A stretch of DNA of 64,000 nt from Carnobacterium_A sp047553015 (GTDB lineage: Bacteria > Bacillota > Bacilli > Lactobacillales > Carnobacteriaceae): positions 1,426,001 to 1,490,000 of the forward strand of contig NZ_CP180212.1 in the NCBI RefSeq assembly GCF_047553015.1, written 5' to 3'. The stretch's first letter is position 1. Each line of letters begins with the position of its first letter. Of this stretch, positions 61,284-64,000 are shown piece after piece. Below the pieces are notes generated by a model. It saw only the letters and a program-made list of their open reading frames with translations. It was not told the origin of the DNA and searched no databases. Both the position numbers and the translations under genes were made by a program.

Positions 61284-61940
61284 TTAATCATACTGGTTTA
61301 AGTTGTATTGTTCAATTAAAGCAATTAGCTTTATCGGATATTCTGGATCAGTAGCATACCCACTTTTTTGCAAAGCAAATGCGGCATCTTTGTAATTTAT
61401 TGCTGCTAAGACTGTTGCGTATTGATTGGTATTCCAAGTGGTTCCAAAAACGAGTAGTCTGGCATGTTCATCCATCGACTCTTGCCAACTCTCATATACT
61501 TTAAATGGTGCTTTTATTTCAATCCATTCTCCATTAACAAATTCTTTCGTATTCATGACCGTTGTTTGATCAGGATTACTGCCTTTAATACCATAAAAAT
61601 TATTGTATTTTACTGAGAGTTCGCTTTTGCCCCAATCAGATTCTAAAATAGCCTGCGCAATGCTAATACTTGGAAGAATACCATATGTTTCTTTTAATTT
61701 TTTGGCATATTCAGCTGTTTGGCTAATAAATTGTTCTTCACTCGTATTGCTTATCGCTAAGGACGAATCTAAGCTTCCGGTTGGTTTTTTTGACCCTAAC
61801 AAAGCGATTGCACTAAAAAAAATTAGACAAACTGCAAACAAACTAACCAATACAAAACTAGGAGATGACCAAAAAATAAAAAGACGGTTCTTTTTATTTT
61901 TTGAAGAAGCATACTTTTTTACTGGTTTCTTTTTACCCAA
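61284..61940 (-). CDS. Membrane-anchored GH73 N-acetylglucosaminidase
   Basis: A 218-residue peptidoglycan hydrolase. A basic N-terminus (KKKPVKKYASSKNKKNR) and one TM helix (about 28-50) anchor it with the catalytic part outside. The GH73 domain runs from about 70 to 215: IAQAILESDWGKSELS holds the catalytic Glu, and YNNFYGIKGSN and YATDPEYP follow. It cleaves the GlcNAc-MurNAc bond. There is no LysM or GW domain, so it is a minimal hydrolase. It lies beside the VanY-like lipoprotein gene (23-bp gap). Confidence 0.9.
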   Translation of the reverse strand: MGKKKPVKKYASSKNKKNRLFIFWSSPSFVLVSLFAVCLIFFSAIALLGSKKPTGSLDSSLAISNTSEEQFISQTAEYAKKLKETYGILPSISIAQAILESDWGKSELSVKYNNFYGIKGSNPDQTTVMNTKEFVNGEWIEIKAPFKVYESWQESMDEHARLLVFGTTWNTNQYATVLAAINYKDAAFALQKSGYATDPEYPIKLIALIEQYNLNQYD

Positions 61941-61963
61941 CTTCTCACGTCTTTCCTTTTAAT

Positions 61964-62791
61964 TTATTTTCCAGCTTCTTTTAGTAATTCAATGTACTCT
62001 TCTAAAGATAGGTCATATTTTTCGATGTATTTAGCATTTTCAATGCCAACATAACGAAAATGCCATGACTCATAATTAATTCCCGTCTCTGCTTCTTTTC
62101 CTTTTGGAAAACGCAAAATGAAGCCATAATCAGTCATGTTGTCTACTAACCAATGCTGAGAAGCTTGTGTGTCGTATTCAGGTATTAGTCCTTGTCCAGT
62201 TTCTGACCATTCTGAATCCAGTATATCAACAGCTAAGCCAGTGTGATGTTCGCTGCCCCCTGGAATAGCAATATATTTTTCAGTTTCTTTAATAGCTTCT
62301 TCTTGGGTATAATTTTGTCCTACATAACGCTGAATGCTGCTATCATAATTTTTTTGTTGCAGATCAACTGACCGGTAACTGGAAACTAAAACAATCTTAA
62401 AACCAGCCTCAGCAGCTTTCTTCAACCAATTTTCATACTCTTGTTCTATACGTTCATCAATCATGTATCCATTTGGTAAAATAGTTAAAGGCAAGTCAAG
62501 AGTAGGATCAATCAACTGAGAGTTATTGACCAATAGTAAATTCCAATCAGAAACAGCTACATTAGGTAACTCATCTAACATCATTTGGCGTTCTTCTTTT
62601 TCTTTTAGTTGGTGTTCTTCTTCTGGTGTTAAGGCTTGAATAGAAGAATCTGCAGCTATCGATTGATTGTCTAGTGACGTTTCAGATTTACTGGATTCAT
62701 CAGAAGTATTATAAAAAGTTTCTTCTATTAATCCGCAACCTGTAATCGTTGTTAAAATCAAAAGACTGCCTGCTATTTTTTTATAGTTCAT
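61964..62791 (-). CDS. VanY-family D,D-carboxypeptidase lipoprotein
   Basis: A 275-residue peptidase of the M15B family. Signal peptide with lipobox ITGC; a Ser/Glu-rich linker; then the catalytic domain with VSSYRSVDLQQ, SEHHTGLAVDI (Zn ligands His and Asp) and ESWHFRYVG (catalytic Glu and third ligand His). It trims the terminal D-Ala from stem peptides. I start it at the ATG at 62791, since GGAG lies too close to the upstream ATG. It is next to the GH73 gene in the same direction; no van cluster is present, so it should be a housekeeping type. Confidence 0.9.
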   Translation of the reverse strand: MNYKKIAGSLLILTTITGCGLIEETFYNTSDESSKSETSLDNQSIAADSSIQALTPEEEHQLKEKEERQMMLDELPNVAVSDWNLLLVNNSQLIDPTLDLPLTILPNGYMIDERIEQEYENWLKKAAEAGFKIVLVSSYRSVDLQQKNYDSSIQRYVGQNYTQEEAIKETEKYIAIPGGSEHHTGLAVDILDSEWSETGQGLIPEYDTQASQHWLVDNMTDYGFILRFPKGKEAETGINYESWHFRYVGIENAKYIEKYDLSLEEYIELLKEAGK

Positions 62792-62949
62792 TTCAGTCAT
62801 ACTCCGTTCTTTTTACTAGTAGCAAAAATAAAAACCTGTTTTTTCTTAATTAAAACAAGGATTTTTTTGTTCTCTCTTATAATAACATTTATTAATAAAA
62901 CCGTCATAAAAAACAGGCCTTCTTTTATTTTTAACGAATCAGACAAAAA

Positions 62950-62973
62950 AGGATAGAGCTTTTGCCCCATCCT
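62950..62973 (-). terminator. Terminator of the gene at 62993
   Basis: On the minus strand AGGAT and ATCCT enclose a GGGC/GCTC stem with an AAAA loop, followed by TTTTTTG. It lies inside the small frame 62797-63021. Confidence 0.68.
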
Positions 62974-62992
62974 CTTAAACCCTTTATCGACT

Positions 62993-63526
62993 TTATTCTT
63001 GAACTGTATAATGATCTTCAATATTTTCTTTAAACCATTCTAATAAATCTTGTTTTTCAGTTTCAATTTGCTGTTGGATAATACCTGGTAGACTCAATTC
63101 AATCCGGTCTTTGTAACTCCAAAAATCATAGTTCATATCAATTTTAAGGACCGTACTATTCTTTTTACGGTGTTGACTGATTGTTTCTTTTTCATTCTCT
63201 TGTTGAAACGCTAGCTCAGCCGCACCACTGTTCACCCATTTTTTAGCTACGTGGAATTTTATTCCCAAGTATTCTTCGACGGGATGCGTTTCTACCTCTG
63301 GAAAGAACGTTGCATTTCGGATAACCTTTTGGACCAACATCCACTCATAATCTGTAAATAAATTTATGATAGCCTGTTCATCTTTTGGTTTCAGACTAAT
63401 CTCACCCTCTTTCCATCGTTGCCAATTTTCTTGGCTAATGGATAATTGACTAGAGTAAAAGTCTTTCTCAGTATGATAATTTTCCTTTATGGTATATAAA
63501 ACAATCTGGATAAGTGCTTCTTGCAT
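62993..63526 (-). CDS. Hypothetical protein (177 aa)
   Basis: I do not recognise it. A soluble protein starting MQEALIQIVLYTIKENYH; the stretch SISQENWQRWKEGEISLKPKDEQA looks like a small HTH/Cro-like fold, and a second half is rich in Glu/Gln/Trp. GAGGGG precedes the ATG at 63526; the longer frame to 63583 has no such site. It has its own terminator and is divergent from the Gfo/Idh gene. Confidence 0.72.
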   Translation of the reverse strand: MQEALIQIVLYTIKENYHTEKDFYSSQLSISQENWQRWKEGEISLKPKDEQAIINLFTDYEWMLVQKVIRNATFFPEVETHPVEEYLGIKFHVAKKWVNSGAAELAFQQENEKETISQHRKKNSTVLKIDMNYDFWSYKDRIELSLPGIIQQQIETEKQDLLEWFKENIEDHYTVQE

Positions 63527-63701
63527 GATGCATTCCCCTCTCATTGTCATGTCCTTCATTGATAGAATAAGTGCTACTTCCATTTTACACGTAACAGCTT
63601 TAAAACAAAAGTGTAAGGCTTCTCATTGCGTCCACTTCTTTGGCTTGCTACAATGAAAGAAGATAAAGAAGTTTCTATCTAAGGATAAAGGAGGAATAAA
63701 A

Positions 63702-64000
63702 ATGAAAAAATTGCATTGGGGTATTTTAGGATTAGGGTCTATTGCTACAAGTTTCGCTGCAACTTTTGCAGCTGATGATGCACAACTTTATGCAGTTGGG
63801 TCTCGCTCAATCGAAAAAGCTAAACAATTCGCAACGACCTTTGGGATTGAAAAAGCTTATGGCAGTTATGATGAACTACTGGATGATCCTGCTATCGATG
63901 TGGTTTATATTGCGACTCCTCATAGTCATCACGCAGATCTTATTATGAAGAGCCTAGAACATGGCAAGCATGTCCTTTGTGAGAAAGCCATTGTTATGAA
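63702..64000 (+). CDS. Gfo/Idh/MocA oxidoreductase, 5' part
   Basis: The N-terminal Rossmann domain of a sugar-type dehydrogenase, cut off by the window edge: WGILGLGSIATSFAATFA, then YIATPHSHHAD and KHVLCEKAI (the family EKP-like motif with Ala instead of Pro). AAAGGAGG lies eight bases before the ATG. A distant homologue of the gene at 10993-12000. Confidence 0.92.
   Translation, partial: MKKLHWGILGLGSIATSFAATFAADDAQLYAVGSRSIEKAKQFATTFGIEKAYGSYDELLDDPAIDVVYIATPHSHHADLIMKSLEHGKHVLCEKAIVM

Noticed and set aside
61964..62791. Vancomycin resistance gene (vanY)
   Set aside because: No vanHAX, vanR or vanS is present; the lipoprotein form and context fit a housekeeping carboxypeptidase.
62797..63021. 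74-codon frame between the VanY gene and the hypothetical gene
   Set aside because: It contains the terminator at 62950-62973 and overlaps the 3' end of the gene at 62993; composition is not protein-like.

Overview
The window is AT-rich, with small spacers, strong GGAGG-type ribosome binding sites and a gene set typical of low-GC Gram-positive lactic acid bacteria. It carries lactose/cellobiose-type PTS parts, a LevR-type sigma-54 activator, a camS pheromone-precursor lipoprotein, the pcrA-ligA-camS-gatCAB-dgkB-rRNA methyltransferase run and a low-affinity-type PBP. I infer a member of the Carnobacteriaceae/Enterococcaceae, most like Carnobacterium; this comes from gene content and not from a database search. 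There is no transposase, integrase, phage gene or CRISPR array, so it reads as ordinary chromosome with a few accessory islands.

Layout. 1-5.7 kb: the tail of an unknown gene, a TetR regulator, an alanine-dehydrogenase-like enzyme resembling N5-(carboxyethyl)ornithine synthase, an M29 aminopeptidase, tRNA-Arg(CCT), an orphan hypothetical gene and two very small genes. 5.8-9.4 kb: PTS IIB and IIA genes behind a near-perfect sigma-54 promoter, plus the LevR-type activator that should drive it. 9.4-22.2 kb: housekeeping and metabolic genes, namely a DEAD-box helicase, oxidoreductases, a phosphoesterase, an HTH-PfkB protein with an altered active site, a DUF1538 transporter with a tandem P-II-like protein, a CmpX-like channel, a MATE exporter and a HAD protein with an altered active site. 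22.3-27.4 kb: a sugar locus with a ROK repressor, a DUF871/GH170-type 6-phosphoglycosidase, a PTS IIC without IIA or IIB, and three small proteins including DUF3284. The repressor gene and the operon share a 17-bp operator-like sequence.

27.4-37 kb is the loosest region: a gene-free stretch of about 0.9 kb, a tocopherol-cyclase-like protein, ArsC, a five-copy 224-bp tandem repeat array, a VOC protein, a three-domain RidA fusion, a small basic protein, a PAS-GGDEF diguanylate cyclase, an OFA-type transporter and a DUF2294 protein. 37-49 kb is the conserved core block, read leftward as pcrA, ligA, camS, gatC, gatA, gatB, dgkB and an RlmCD-like methyltransferase. A three-copy 120-bp dyad element is wedged between pcrA and ligA. 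49-56.5 kb: a GntR regulator, a DMT transporter, a remnant purine block (UPF0316, purK, purB, no purE), then xpt-pbuX under a guanine-type riboswitch. 56.6-64 kb: a CNNM/CBS protein, a class B PBP, a TIM-barrel protein, a GH73 glucosaminidase, a VanY-like lipoprotein, an unknown gene and the start of a second Gfo/Idh oxidoreductase.

How the parts fit. The orphan IIC (23.3-24.7 kb) and the orphan IIB/IIA pair (5.8-6.5 kb) could complete one another. The cell-wall genes at 58-63 kb (transpeptidase, carboxypeptidase, glucosaminidase) and the DUF871 locus could share a wall-remodelling or wall-sugar recovery theme. Both points are inference. Most gene ends are marked by clear intrinsic terminators, listed below, which makes the transcription units fairly easy to read.
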